Positions 1-11,275 of a stretch of DNA of 64,000 nucleotides are shown one piece after another. Made by a program: the position numbers and the translations under genes. The notes beneath the pieces are model-generated. The model was not told the DNA's origin. It did not search any database and saw nothing but the letters and a program-made list of their open reading frames with translations. How positions within the stretch are numbered: the first letter of the stretch is position 1; each line of letters begins with the position of its first letter. Origin of the DNA: Monarcha castaneiventris obscurior (Eukaryota > Chordata > Aves > Passeriformes > Monarchidae); contig JAMPIT010000180.1 of assembly GCA_026261815.1 (NCBI GenBank), positions 310,001 to 374,000 of the forward strand. Reading direction: 5' to 3'.

Positions 1-244
1 TCCACCCTTGTTTCTCTCCTCTTCCATCAGGAATTCCCCTTTCCATTATTTTATTCCTTCACAATGGAGAGCCCAGTTATACCAGTTTGCTCTTTTCCAG
101 TGTTGGGAAAGTATGGAAATAACTAGGAAAAAAAGATGGAATGTAATTGTGGTCCTGGAAGAGGGGATGGAGGGATGAGGGTTGAACTTGGGGGGTTTAG
201 GATGGGAAAAGCCCTCTGGGATCATGGAAGCCTCGTAATCAACA

Positions 245-700
245 CTTTCCACCATCCCAGGGGGATCCAAGCCCCAATATCCAACCCGGCCTTGGACATT
301 CCCAGGGATCCAGGGGCAGCCACAGCTGCTCTGGGAATTCCAGCCCAGCCCCTCCCCACCCTCCCAGCCCCAGCAATTCCTTCCCAAGATCCCAGCCCAA
401 GCTCCCCTTTCCCAGTGGGAAGCCATTCCCTGGCTCCTGTCCCTCCAGCCCTTGTCCCCAGTCCCTCTCCAGCTCTCCTGGAGCCCCTTTAGGCCCTGCC
501 AGGGGCTCGCAGCTCTCCCTGGAGCCTTCCCTTCTCCAGGGGAACATTCCCAGCTCTCCCAGCCTGGCTCCAGAGGGAAGATGCTCCACTCTTCATGACC
601 CTTCTCTGGATTTTCTCCAGCAGCTCCATGCCCTTCCTGTGTCGGGGACACCAGACCTGGACACGGAATTCCAGGTGGGATCTCAGGAGAGCGGGATAAT
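245..700 (-). mobile_element. CR1 LINE fragment, antisense
   Basis: Reverse complement of the passerine CR1 3' region: cagggatccaggggcagccac, the cctggctcctgtccctccag block and the gacacggaattccaggtggg block. No reverse transcriptase or complete ORF remains. Confidence 0.85.
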
Positions 701-1317
701 CCCACCCTGGTAGGAGTTTTCCAGCAGACACGGTGGGCTGGTGCCACTGCTCATGGACTTCCTTCCCAACCCCATTCCAGTGGCAGATACCCAAAATCCA
801 GCTGGGAACACCACATCCCCCCCAGCTTCCAAACTTCATCCTCGGCCCCACGCCAAGCCTGGCAGTTTTAAGGAATTTCGGTGGCTCCTGAAAACCCAAC
901 CCCCTTTCCTGGGCCGTGCTCTTGGAAGGTAATTCCAGGGAAGATTGCTGGGCTCCGTGGGCTCTGCGTGCTGGTAGCTCTGTTGTGATGGAATGCACTG
1001 AACCGAAACGCTCGGTGTTCTTGGAGCCTTTTCTTGTGGTCAGCGCCAGAGATTTCTGATTAATAAGGAAAACAGGACGGCTTCCTCCCTCCGAGGGGCA
1101 GGGATTAGAAAAATTAAGCAACAGGGCTGAGGAAAAGCCTGGAGGGAGAGAGAAGAGTGATAACAAAGGAGAGGAGAGGAAGAATAATAAGTGTGGATCC
1201 CAAAAAACAGTAGGGAGGGAAGCGGTTTCCAAGAGGCAGAGGGAGCCGGATTGGAGAAGGGTTGGATTGTTGAAGATGCACAGCGGAGTTGCTGAGCATC
1301 TTTCTCAATGTGTTTTC
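700..1317 (+). other. EXOC6B intron, unique sequence, nothing recognised
   Basis: No coding exon, RNA gene or repeat was recognised. Short frames have no family resemblance. Confidence 0.6.
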
Positions 1318-1556
1318 CAAAATTTTTCAATATTTTTCAATGCTTTTCAATATTTTAAAATGTTTTAATTATTTTCCAATCTTTTTTTCAATTCTTTCAA
1401 TTTTTCCAATATTTTTGACTATTTTTTCATTTTTTAAAAGCTTTTCAATATTTTAAAGTATTTTAATTTTTTCCCAGTATTTTTTCCTTTTTTAAAAATA
1501 TTTTCTAATATTTTTCGATATTTTTTCAATATTTTTCCGATATTTTAAAATATCAG
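1318..1556. repeat. AT-rich degenerate repeat (TTTTTCAATATTTT-like)
   Basis: Imperfect 10-14 bp units built on TTTTCAATATTTT, just upstream of the CCCTT array. Confidence 0.8.
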
Positions 1557-1613
1557 AAGTGGGAAACGTCACTGTCCTGGGAGTGACATCCATAGGGAGT
1601 CTGGTCTCATCAG

Positions 1614-1905
1614 CCCTTCCCTTCCCTTCCCTTCCCTTCCCTTCCCTTCCCTTCCCTTCCCTTCCCTTCCCTTCCCTTCCCTTCCCTTCCCTTCCCTGCC
1701 CTTCCCTTCCCTTCCCTTCCCTTCCCTTCCCTTCCCTTCCCTTCCCTTCCCTTCCCTTCCCTTCCCTTCCCTTCCCTTCCCTTCCCTTCCCTTCCCTTCC
1801 CTTCCCTCCCTTCCCTTCCCTTCCCTTCCCTTCCCTTCCCTTCCCTTCCCTTCCCTTCCCTTCCCTTCCCTTCCCTTCCCTTCCCTTCCCTTCCCTTCCC
1901 TTCCC
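1614..1905. repeat. (CCCTT)n pentanucleotide microsatellite
   Basis: About 58 copies of a 5-base unit with two interruptions (near 1696 and 1806). The opposite strand is pure purine, so a triplex-forming tract is possible. The 127- and 138-codon frames here are artefacts. Confidence 0.98.
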
Positions 1906-2084
1906 CACCTCTGAGGTCTCTCCTTGCCCGTTTGGATTTTAGGGAAAATATTGACCCTTTTTAGGTGTTAAGCCAAATTAAAAATACCCAGGAAAGCCTC
2001 ATTTTCCTGAGGAATTAACCCAAAAAGGAAGGAGCTGGGAAGGCAGGAGAGCAGCTTATCCACCAGACCCACATTCCATTTCAA

Positions 2085-2140
2085 AACCATGGAATCACTA
2101 GGTTGGAAAAGCCCTCCAAGACCATCAAATCCACCTTTGG
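2085..2140 (-). mobile_element. CR1 3' tail remnant, antisense
   Basis: catggaatcactaggttgga and following matches the reverse complement of the CR1 3' end. Only about 55 bp remain. Confidence 0.6.
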
Positions 2141-3089
2141 GACGGCGAGGGCTCGGGATCGGCAGCCGGGAGCCAGGGGGATGAGGGAGGGATGGATGCA
2201 GGAGCAGCCCGGAGTCACGGACGGAGTTTATGAACTCTGTGAAGAACAAAGTCGTTCCCAGAGGAATTCTGATGCTGAGCAGCCGTTTGTGGCAGCAGAT
2301 CCCTGTTTCCCGACTGTCCTGCGGCCCTGCCAGCGAAACCCCATCGCCCTCCCCGAGTGTTTTTCCCTTTCCAAATGTCCTTCCCTAATGAACCAGAAAC
2401 ACATGGAGGGTTTTTTTTTTTTTTTGCCCGAATTCCAGGTTAATTTGAAAAAGGCCGTTTCCATCAGACGTTCTGTACACAAAGGGCTCCGCGTTACAAC
2501 TGCAGAAAATTCAATTGTAAACTCCCAACTGAGGCCTTGGGGGGGAAAGAAACGAGAGCCGGGAGCCGGCCCCCTCTTCCCAGCTCCACCAGGAGCCTGG
2601 CAGCGAGCAGGGAAGATTCCTTCCCTTCAACTTCCATAAACCTCAAAGGATGGCTCAGATCCTTGTCCTTATCCATAACTCCGGCCTTGCTCAGATTCCC
2701 AGAGTTCAGTGACTTCTTTGAGGTGAATCAGGGATTTTGCCTTTTGTTTCCTTCTGATTTCAAGGAAGTTGTTCCTAAAAAAATACATTAAAAATGGGAT
2801 TTGTGCCGTTTCTGATCCTAGATCTTAATTACTGCTAATTATTGCAATAAATCTGTCTCAGTGGCTGACACTGCAGCTGTGGCAACAAGTCCAGGTGGAG
2901 CAGCACCTTCTCAGTTCCCTGAATAAGCTGGATTCTGTTTCCGTAAACCTGCAGGGATCTGTGTGGGAAGGGATGGAGAGCAGGCCTGGGAGAAGGATTT
3001 GGGATGTGGATGGGGCTGGAATGGCCCAGCCCAGAACCCCCCAGCCCAGGGCTGATCCCAGTGTGGGCAGCAGGAAAGGTGGGAATTCT

Positions 3090-3648
3090 GTCCCTAGGGC
3101 CCCTCAGGTGAGACCCCACCTGCAGAGCTGCCCCAGCCCCGGGGCCAACAGCAGCAGGACGTGGAGCTGCTGGAGAGAGCCCAGAGGAGGCCCCGGAGCT
3201 GCTCCAGGGCTGGAGCCCCTCTGCTCTGGAGCCAGGCTGGGAGAGCTGGGAATGTTCCCCTGGAGAAGGGAAGGCTCCAGGGAGAGCTGCGAGCCCCTGG
3301 CAGGGCCTAAAGGGGCTCCAGGAGAGCTGGAGAGGGACTGGGGACAAGGGCTGGAGGGACAGGAGCCAGGGAATGGCTTCCCACTGGGAAAGGGGAGCTT
3401 GGGCTGGGATCTTGGGAAGGAATTGCTGGCTGGGAGGGTGGGGAGGGGCTGGGCTGGAATTGCCAGAGCAGCTGTGGCTGCCCCTGGATCCCTGGGAATG
3501 TCCAAGGCCAGGTTGGATATTGGGGCTTGGAGCAGCCTGGGATGGTGGGAGCTGTCCCTGCCCATGGATGGGGTGAGATTGGATGGGATTTAAGGTCCCT
3601 GCCAACCCCACCCATTCCATGATTCCATCATTCCATGATTCCATGTAA
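3090..3648 (+). mobile_element. CR1 LINE, 5'-truncated, sense
   Basis: One of the longest CR1 pieces here. It runs from the caggtgagaccccacctgca block through the ggatccctgggaatgtccaa block to the terminal repeats attccatgattccat at about 3618-3645. An AT-rich stretch follows directly at 3649. Confidence 0.92.
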
Positions 3649-3795
3649 TATAACATACAATGTATAATAAGTTTATAAGATAATAAACCCCATAAACAAC
3701 ATTATCTAATATTATCTATAACCATATTATGTTCTATATAATTTTTATATATAACACAGTGTAATCAATCCAATTTAATCCGATATCCAGCCTAA
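3645..3795. repeat. AT-rich low-complexity stretch after a CR1 tail
   Basis: About 150 bp of TATA/AATA-rich sequence that begins where the CR1 3' octamers end. Confidence 0.75.
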
Positions 3796-4114
3796 TCCTT
3801 TCCAAAGGAAATGGAGACCCTGGTTCACAGGGCTTGGGAGTTTTGCCCCTGCTTTTCCCTCTCGGCTCCTCCCAGAACTCCTGGAGTTCACTGCAATCCC
3901 ACCAAGGGTGGAGGGTTCTTAAATTTCTCCCAGTTTCATGGAAATTGGAGAAGAGGGGAAGTCCAGCGTTATCCCTGGAGAGGGGCTCACGCTTCGTTAC
4001 TCCCTAGAATCCAGCAGGAAGGGAGTTCCACAGATGGGATGAGGTTCAGATGGGATAAGGTTGGCCCATCCCTGGATCAGGGTTCGATCACAAGATACAA
4101 ATCCAGATAAAACC

Positions 4115-4345
4115 ATAATTGTTTAAATTGGTGTTCACTGAACACTTCTTTATCTCAGGACTTGGTGGTTTTCAGCAGCCGTAGGATGACTCTGGAAATT
4201 ACTTAACCCTTAATTCCCATGGGCTCTAATTAATTTACTTCTTAATGAAGCTGCTGATTTTCAGCGTCTCTGAAATCAGATCTGGCTTTATTTGCTCATC
4301 TTTTATTTCCTCCTCTTTATTTCCTGGGCTTTATTTGCTCCTCTT
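4115..4345 (+). promoter_or_regulatory. Candidate noncoding island, AT-rich (EXOC6B intron)
   Basis: Unique, with several TTAAT/TAATTA words (aattaatttacttcttaatg near 4228). Texture only. Confidence 0.28.
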
Positions 4346-4434
4346 TATTTCCCAGAGCATTTCTGGGCTCGGCTCATCCAGGGCAGCTCCATCCCTGGGT
4401 CTCAGAGGTTCTCTGGGATGCCAGGGAGGTGAAT

Positions 4435-4735
4435 CCAGGCGGGAATCAGGCTCTGCTCCTGGGGAACAAAGACAGAACAAGGAGAAACAGCCTCAACTTC
4501 TGCCAGGGGAGGTTTAGGTTGGAATTTGGGAAGATTTCTTCCCAGAAAGGGTGGTCAGGCATTGGAACTGCTCATGGAAGTGATGGAATCCTCATCCCTG
4601 GAGGGATTTAAAGCCCTGTGGATGTGGCACTCGGGGACATGTGGCAGTGGTGGCCTTGGCAGTGCTGGGAATTGTTGGACTCCAGGGTCTGAAGGATCTT
4701 TTCCAACCTGAACAATTCCGTGTTTCTGTGATTCT
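4435..4735 (+). mobile_element. CR1 LINE fragment, sense
   Basis: Contains the tctgctcctggggaacaaag block, the atcctcatccctggagggat block, the aagccctgtggatgtggcac block, and a diverged 3' end (gtgtttctgtgattc). It belongs to a different CR1 subfamily from 3090-3648. Confidence 0.85.
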
Positions 4736-5904
4736 AAAGCAGCTTTGCTTTTCCTTCTTGCCCATCCCATCTTTTCCCTCCTGCTTTCGGAATCAGACCA
4801 AGCAGAGGATTAAAAACCCATTGGATTCCCACTTCCACTGACACTCCTTCTGCATCTTCTCCATCCACGAGGATTTTCCTTTTTCCTTCGCATTTTTCCT
4901 AAACTCAGCATTCCCGTTGATCAGTCATCCAATCAATTCCTTAAATATTCTTTATTCCCTGGCTTTCCTGTAGGCTTTTTTTGCCCATCCCAGGGCTGGG
5001 CTGGGCTGGGATTTAGATGGGCAGAGGAGCTGCTGATCCCTCGTTGGAATGCAGGGAAATGCAGGAGGTCACGGAGCCACAGCCTAAATAAGTGATGGGA
5101 TGTCATGAAAAATTCCTCTTGGAGCACAAGGGGAGCTCGGCACCTGCCAGGAGCTTGCTTGGCTTTTATTTATTTTTAATTTTCCCTCTCTTTTTGAATT
5201 CCCTCTGTATTTTATTCATGTTTCTGTCTGGGCAGGCTCAGGGGGTTTTGGGGCCGTGCAGAAAACAGGGATTTTTTTTTAAGGAAAAAAGAGGATCAGA
5301 CACAGAGAGGGGAGGCACAAAGCCAGAAGGAAAATGGGAGAAAGCAGGAATGAGAAATGAGGCTGGGAGAGAGCCTCGTTAGCAACAAGGAGGGATGAGC
5401 AGCAGCATAAAACAGGAATTTCTCCACTCCATGGAGTTTTCAGGGGTGCAGGAAGCTCCGTGCATCCAACTTCGCCTGGGTTGGATATTTGGGATGCCCC
5501 AGCTGGATCTGCTGGAGGTGGGAAGTGGATTCCCGTCCTTCCTGGGATCACAGCAGAGCTCTGGGATCTCTGAAGCTCCCAGGCTCACCCAGGGGTGGGA
5601 GCAATCCTGCCCAGGGGGAATCGTGGTGCCCGTGGCATTGGAAATGGAACCGATGGAGCCATTGCCTCTGGGATGGATGGAATTCCGTCCCACATGGATC
5701 AGGAGATGGGAGGGGGCTGGGGTAGAGGCAGCCAGGCAGGTTCTTCCTTCTGACGGTGAATTCGTGGGATAAGAGGCCTCTCTCCTTTGCTTTTCCAACA
5801 TGCTCAGATCCCACTCCTTCCCCGTGCCTGAATTTATGGATATCCAGGTGTTGTGTCCGTGTATTTTGATAGGGTCACTCTGGCATCTGCCAGCTTTGAT
5901 GGAT

Positions 5905-6033
5905 CCTTCCTTTCCCTTTCCCTTTCCCTTTCCCTTTCCCTTTCCCTTTCCCTTTCCCTTTCCCTTTCCCTTTCCCTTTCCCTTTCCCTTTCCCTTTCCC
6001 TTCCCCTTCCCCTCCCCTTCCCCTTCCCCTTCC
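5905..6033. repeat. (CCCTTT)n hexanucleotide microsatellite
   Basis: About 16 copies of a 6-base unit, changing into CCCCTT units at the right end. Open frames of FPFPFP or SLSLSL type are artefacts. Confidence 0.97.
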
Positions 6034-6394
6034 ATCATTGGAAGTCTGGAATTGCTCCTGTCCAGTGGCATCACATCAGGAGGTTGGAAGGCCACCAAAA
6101 ATCACCACCAAAAGTTCCTCTTCCCTGGACAATGATCCTTGAACTTGGGGTTGGGATCTCTGACTCTGAGTCCCGAGGGAAGGATTTGATGAGGATTTGA
6201 CATCTTAAAAACATGGAGGGAGTGGCTTGGAATGGCAGCTGGAAAACCAGTGCCAGGCTCGTGGTTCCTTGATGGTTTTGTCCCAGATTTTGCTGTCCCC
6301 TGTCCCACTCCTTTCTCTGGGAGCAGCTTCTGGCTTCTGCTTTAATCCTGCTTTTTTTTTATTTCCTGAAATAATTCCTTTTTTTTTTTGTGTG

Positions 6395-6640
6395 TGTGTG
6401 ACTAACAATGACCTCAGCTGTTTGTTTAAGGAGTTCATAACCCCTCAGAAACGTTCCAACAACCCCAAGGAAGTTTCCAAGGAACCCTCGGGTTGGGAGC
6501 CTCTGGCATCGATCGGGGCTTCTGCTTTATGTTCCTATCAAACAATAACGAAATTAGAAGGGAAGGAGAAAATAAACACGTTTGGGGTAAATAAAGACAA
6601 ATTTATTTGTCTCCAACGCCGCTGTTGGAGCTCAGGGAAG
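6395..6640 (+). promoter_or_regulatory. Candidate conserved noncoding island (EXOC6B intron)
   Basis: Unique sequence with AT-rich words (atcaaacaataacgaaatta; gtaaataaagacaaatttat) between CR1-poor flanks. Conservation is not tested. Confidence 0.3.
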
Positions 6641-6824
6641 GGCCAGCAGACGGCTTGGCCTGGCTGCTGCTCCTTCCTGCCAGGAAAACGTGCTGGGAAG
6701 GGGGGAATGAGGCAACAAAACCACGATGGAAACACACAGGTCTCAGTTTGGGTGGAAAATGCCCTGAAAAGGGGGTTTGGTTTAGCGAGGCTGCTTAGGC
6801 TGGGCTTAAAGCTGAGCTGGGCTT

Positions 6825-6850
6825 AGTTGAGGCTGAGTTCACTGAGGTCA
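6825..6850 (+). promoter_or_regulatory. Isolated DR5/DR3 nuclear receptor half-site match
   Basis: AGTTGA-ggctg-AGTTCA (DR5) followed by ctg and AGGTCA (so AGTTCA-N3-AGGTCA, DR3). The surrounding sequence (6790-6835) is made of imperfect gctgagctgggctta-like repeats, so chance origin is plausible. Confidence 0.25.
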
Positions 6851-6984
6851 CGTGAGTTGGACAAATTCTGGAGGGGCTTTGCTGGGTTGGGAGCGTTTTA
6901 TCCATTGGTGGCCATCCCCAAAGAGGGGGGAGTTGGTGGCTCCAGCAGCCCTGGAACCGAGATTCAGCGCCCAAGTGCCGGTGG

Positions 6985-7835
6985 CACATCCCTGATTCCA
7001 GGGAGTCCAGGTGGCACATCCCTGACTCTGGTGCCCAGATCCAGGTGGCAGATCCCAGACTCTGGTGCCCAGATCCCAGTGACAGATCCCAGACTCTGGT
7101 GCCCAGATCCTGGTGGCAGATCCCTGATTCCAGTGCCCAAATCCTGGTGGCAGATCCCTGATTCCAGTGCCCAAATCTTGGTGGCAGATCCTTGACTCTG
7201 GTGCCCAAATCCTGGTGGCAGATCCCTGATTCCAGTGCCCAAATCTTGGTGGCAGATCCCTGATTCCAGTGCCCAAATCCTGGTGGCAGATCCTTGACTC
7301 TGGTGCCCAAATCCCAGTGACAGATCCCTGATTCCAGTGCCCATATCCCAGTGACAGATCCCAGACTCTGGTGCCCAAATCCCAGTGGCAGATCCTGACT
7401 TGATGCCCATATCCCAGTGACAGATCCCAGACTCTGGTGCCCAGATCCAGGTGGCAGATCCCAGACTCTGGTGCCCAAATCCCAGTGGCAGATCCCTGAC
7501 TTGATGCCCAGATCCCAGTGACAGATCCCAGACTCTGGTGCTCATATCCCAGTGACAGATCCCTGACTTGGTGCCCAAATCCTGGTGGCAGATCCCAGAC
7601 TCTGGTGCCCAAATCCTGGTGTCAGATCCCTGATTCCAGTGCCCAAATCCTGGTGGCAGATCCTTGACTTGGTGCCCAAATCCTGGTGGTAGATCCCAGA
7701 CTCTGGTGCCCAAATCCAGGTGGCAGATCCCTGACTTGGTGCCCAGATCCCGGTGGCAGGTCCCTGATTCCAGTGCCCAAATCCAGGTGGCAGATCCTTG
7801 GCTCTGGTTCCCAAATCCAGGTGGCAGATGAGGGC
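6985..7835. repeat. 34-bp minisatellite, about 25 copies
   Basis: Unit of the form ggtggcagatcccagactct plus ggtgcccagatcca. Measured spacing between tctggtg words is 34 bp (7027, 7061, 7095). Units with cagactctgg and with gattccagtg are interspersed. Because 34 is not a multiple of 3 and the unit has no stop in the - frames, three overlapping - strand open frames of 227, 254 and 300 codons arise. They look like repeats and not like a known family. Confidence 0.95.
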
Positions 7836-7904
7836 TCCATGGATGAGTTTGGATCTGCTTTGGCAAATCCTCCTCCTCTGAAAATCCGTCTGCATTAAAT
7901 TCCT

Positions 7905-8335
7905 TTGGATTTTTTCATTGCTCTTATTTTTATTTCCTGTCTTCTCTTTTTCCTTTTTTTTTCTTCTCTTCCTAATTTTTAATTTCTATTCCCTGTTTTC
8001 CCTCTTTACTTTTTTCCTTTCGTTTTTGTTTCTTCATTTTTCTTTCATTTCCTTGCTGCTTTTTTCTTTTTCTGTTTTTTCATTTTTCATTTTTGTTTTT
8101 CCTTCTTTTTTTCCTTCCACCTTTTCCTTCTTGCTTTCCTTCTTCCTTTTTCCTTCCTTTTTCTTTCTTTTCTCTTCTTTCCTTTTCCCTTCCTTTTTCT
8201 TTCTTTCCTTTTTCTTTATTTTCTTTCTTTTCACTTTCTTTTTTCTTTATTTATTTTTCCTTTTCAGCTTGATTTTAATTTTTTCTCCCTTTTCCTCCCT
8301 TCCATATTTACTCCAACCTCCCCAGAGCAGTTTTT
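7905..8335. repeat. Polypyrimidine tract (T-rich with C)
   Basis: Over 400 bp of nearly pure C/T on the + strand with TTTTTCCTTCC-like words. The opposite strand is a purine tract, and the frames here are K/E- or F/S-rich artefacts. Confidence 0.9.
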
Positions 8336-9344
8336 TTCCATTTCAAAATTTTCTTCATTCCCCAACATTCTGGAAAACACCTTCCTTGGAGATGCTGCTG
8401 ATCTTTGGGACAGGAGGATCATCAGATTTAGGGAACAGCTGTGGACTTTATCCTTAACCAGGACTTTTTTGGGATCCATCCCATCCTTTGGGAACCACTC
8501 CGACCCCAAACCCCCAGATTTCCAGCCCCAAAAATGTTCTTAAAAGGGCATTTTTAACCCCAAAAGGGACTTTTTATTCTTCCTCCATCACCGCCCTGGT
8601 GTCAAATTCCCCAGTCCTGGGGGTCTCCACCCTCCTCACTTATCACCTTTTCCCCCTGGGAATCGCTTTGGAATGGGGTGAGAACTCCTCGTGCACATCC
8701 CAAACCGTTTCTTCCCGGGATTTCTGCCCTGGAAGTGGCCGCAAAGGGAATTTCGAGGCTGCTGGGGCTCTCCTCTCCCTCCTGCTCCAGCTCTTGGCAC
8801 CCAGAGTTCCCTTTGTTTGTACCTTTCCAGGGCTGTGACAATGAGCGCGGGGCCATCCAGGGGTTACTGTGACACTCCAAGGAAAAAGCCTCGGCTTTTG
8901 TTTTCCAGAGGTTCTTGGGTTGCTTTTATCTCCAACAAATATCCATAAATCCTGCCGGGGCTCCCCGTGCCCGGGGCTGTCTGGCGGGTGCAGCCACGGG
9001 ATCAAATCCTGCCCTCAGCTCCTGCTCAGCATCATTTCAATCCCAGGAATGTGTGTCCTGCAGGATTGGGGGCTTTTAATTAATTAGGAGCCGGACTTGG
9101 GTCATCCAGGAGTTTTTTCCAGGTTGCCAGAAGTGTGGCACGTTCTCCACTGGAGTTTCTAACTCCAGGCTTTCGTTCCTTGCGAATTCCAAGTTCCTGA
9201 AACGGTCTGGATCCACCAAAAAGGGAACAGGTTCAAATAAACTCGGGATTTTCTCCGGAGGAGGAGGTTCATGGAGGGGGAGAGGGGCTGGCCATGCTCC
9301 CAGGCAGACCTGGCGTGAGTGGGAACGTTAAATCCTCCTCTTTT

Positions 9345-9470
9345 ACCATGGAATCGTGGAATGGGTTGGGTGGGATGGGACCTTAAAGGACCTGGTTCCA
9401 CCCCCTTCCTCACCTTCCTTATCCCAGGATGCTCCAAGCCACGTCCAGCCTGGTCTGGGACACTCCCAGG
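9345..9470 (-). mobile_element. CR1 3' end, antisense
   Basis: atggaatcgtggaatgggtt begins the reverse complement of a CR1 tail, followed by the aggatgctccaagccacgtc block. Confidence 0.85.
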
Positions 9471-9494
9471 GATGGGGCACTTCTTTGGGAAACC

Positions 9495-9812
9495 TCTTCC
9501 AGGAGCTGGGAAAGGGGCTCAGCCTGGATAAAAGGAGGATCCAGAGGGATCTTTTCCCTCTCTCTGGAATTCCCTGACAGGAGGGGGCATCAGGGGCAGG
9601 TTGGGCTCTGCTCCCAGGGAACAGGGACAGGAGGAGAGGGAACGGCCTCAGGCTGGGCCAGGGGAGCCTCAGGGTGGACACTGAGGAAATTCCTTCCTGG
9701 AAAGGGCTGTCCAGGCCTGGCACTCACCAAAGGTGGAATCCCCATCCCTGGAGGGATTTAAAGGCTGTGTGGATGTGGCACTTGGGGACATGGGGCAGTG
9801 GTGGCCTCATCA
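9495..9812 (+). mobile_element. CR1 LINE fragment, sense
   Basis: Contains aggagggggcatcaggggca, the ccatccctggagggatttaa block and the gtggcacttggggacatggg block. It belongs to the same subfamily as 4435-4735 and lies back to back with the antisense piece at 9345. Confidence 0.85.
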
Positions 9813-10019
9813 CCTGCCCTTCCCAAATCCCCATCTCCTGGTGTGTCCCTGGAACCATCCCAGGTGCTCTCCCCTCTTCCAAGGATTTATTTTTTATTTT
9901 AGTTTATATTTGTCCCTCCGTGCCCTCCCAGGCGACACTCTGGTAGCTTCTCCTTCACCCCGAGCACCCCAAGGACCTTCAGACCACCTCCAGAGGGTCC
10001 TGCTGCCTCAGCCCTTGCC

Positions 10020-10428
10020 CCTAATGAGCAACCAAGAAGTCTTTAATTAGCCGAGCCACGTTTCTGGAAGCAGAAAAGGGTCACGGAGCCGCCGGACCAC
10101 CCGCGGGTTCCTGCATCCCGCAGGTGTTTGACTCCTTGGAGCAAGGAGACCCAATCCTTTTGTTTCCAATAAAAAAACCCCACGGAGAAGCAGTTCCAGA
10201 GCCGAGGCTGCCTCCTGCAAAGCCGGGCCAGGGCTCTGCCGTGCGCTTTGTGTTTACAGTGGAGCTTAAAGAAATAAGCATCGGTTACATAGGGGGAAAA
10301 ATGAGAACGCTCTCAAATTGGACCCCAGGGCAAGGCTGGCCGAGAACAATGGATCTGCTAAACAAAACCTCCGAGGGAAAGGAGGAAGTTATCAGGAAAA
10401 GCAGGGATGTATTAGTTTAGTTTCTTCA

Positions 10429-10430
<2 letters not shown>
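10020..10430 (+). promoter_or_regulatory. Candidate conserved noncoding island next to the DR5 cluster
   Basis: Unique sequence starting ctaatgagcaaccaagaagt and ending at a poly-A run. It includes a SOX-type AACAATGG at 10345-10352. With 11085-11280 it may form one larger regulatory region, separated by a GGA repeat and GC-rich sequence. Confidence 0.42.
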
Positions 10431-10460
<30 letters not shown>

Positions 10461-10463
10461 AAG
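10428..10463. repeat. Poly-A tract
   Basis: A run of A with single G interruptions between the two candidate regulatory islands. Confidence 0.95.
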
Positions 10464-10597
10464 AGGGAAGCATTCCAAGCACTTGAACTTGAGCGGATCC
10501 ATTTCGCCGCCCAGACGTTCTCCCCTGGCGCGGCCGAGTGACCCTGGCCGGCGTCGGCGAGCGTGGAGCTCTCCCGTTCCCTCCGTGGCAGCTGGGA

Positions 10598-10652
10598 CAG
10601 GAGGAGGAGGAGGAGGAGGAGGAGGAGGAGGAGGAGGAGGAGGAGGAGGAGA
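10598..10652. repeat. (GGA)n trinucleotide microsatellite
   Basis: About 18 copies of GGA in an otherwise unique GC-rich stretch. A similar array is in the CYP26B1 promoter (58481-58515). Confidence 0.97.
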
Positions 10653-11172
10653 AAGCCACCGCTGCCTCCCGTCACGCGTCCGTCCTGGAAAAGAGACGGG
10701 AGGACGGCGCTGGGATGCGGCGCTCGGTGGGAAGAGGGCAGCCAGAGTTTAGGAGGCCACGGCCTGCGGATGGTTTCCTGCTGGGCGAAGGGACCCACGG
10801 GCTCCCAGAGCACCGTGTCCCACAACGTTTTTGCTTTTTCCTGGCGTTTTTGGGTGGAAAAGTGGCGCAAGCCCTCCACGGGTTGTTCCGTGCTTGCTCC
10901 TGTGGGATTTGCCACGGGTTCCGTACGCAGCTCATGGCAGGGAACAGAGCAGGAGCTGCTTCATCTCCCTCTTGTTCCCAGCTTTTCCATGTCCAGCCCG
11001 TGCTGGTGAGCGCTTCCCAGCGTTCCCATTGCTTCCCAGTGCTTCCATCACTCCCCAGCCTGAGGAGGGCGGGAGGAAGCGCCGCTAATCCTCATTAAAT
11101 GTATAAATTTATGGCCCCGTGGTGCTGCAATGTTTAATCAGGGCTCCGTGACTGTGCCGTGCTCCGGGTACA

Positions 11173-11189
11173 AGTTCAGTGCAAGGTGA
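11173..11189 (+). promoter_or_regulatory. DR5 retinoic acid response element match 1
   Basis: AGTTCA-gtgca-AGGTGA. The first half-site fits strict RGKTCA and the second fits relaxed RGKTSA. Confidence 0.55.
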
Positions 11190-11211
11190 ATCTTGGCTGA
11201 GATAATCTGGA

Positions 11212-11228
11212 AGTTCAGCCGGAGGTGA
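11212..11228 (+). promoter_or_regulatory. DR5 retinoic acid response element match 2
   Basis: AGTTCA-gccgg-AGGTGA. It has the same half-sites as match 1, starting 39 bp downstream, with an unrelated spacer. This argues for selection on half-sites rather than a simple recent duplication. Confidence 0.55.
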
Positions 11229-11258
11229 AGGCAGCGGCGGCTCCTCACAGCCCGCCCG

Positions 11259-11275
11259 GGGTGAGCAAGAGGTCA
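11259..11275 (+). promoter_or_regulatory. DR5 retinoic acid response element match 3
   Basis: GGGTGA-gcaag-AGGTCA, starting 47 bp after match 2. Here the second half-site is the strict consensus. Confidence 0.55.

Noticed and set aside
1614..1905. Telomere-like repeat
   Set aside because: The unit is CCCTT, not CCCTAA, and it is intronic.
1492..1942. Frames of 127-138 codons (FPSLP and GKGRE repeats)
   Set aside because: Pure CCCTT microsatellite.
2835..3656. 273-codon - strand frame
   Set aside because: Antisense of a CR1 3' region; no reverse transcriptase or endonuclease motif and not a known product.
6795..7895. - strand frames of 227-300 codons
   Set aside because: Each rotates through the same 34-bp unit; no family resemblance.
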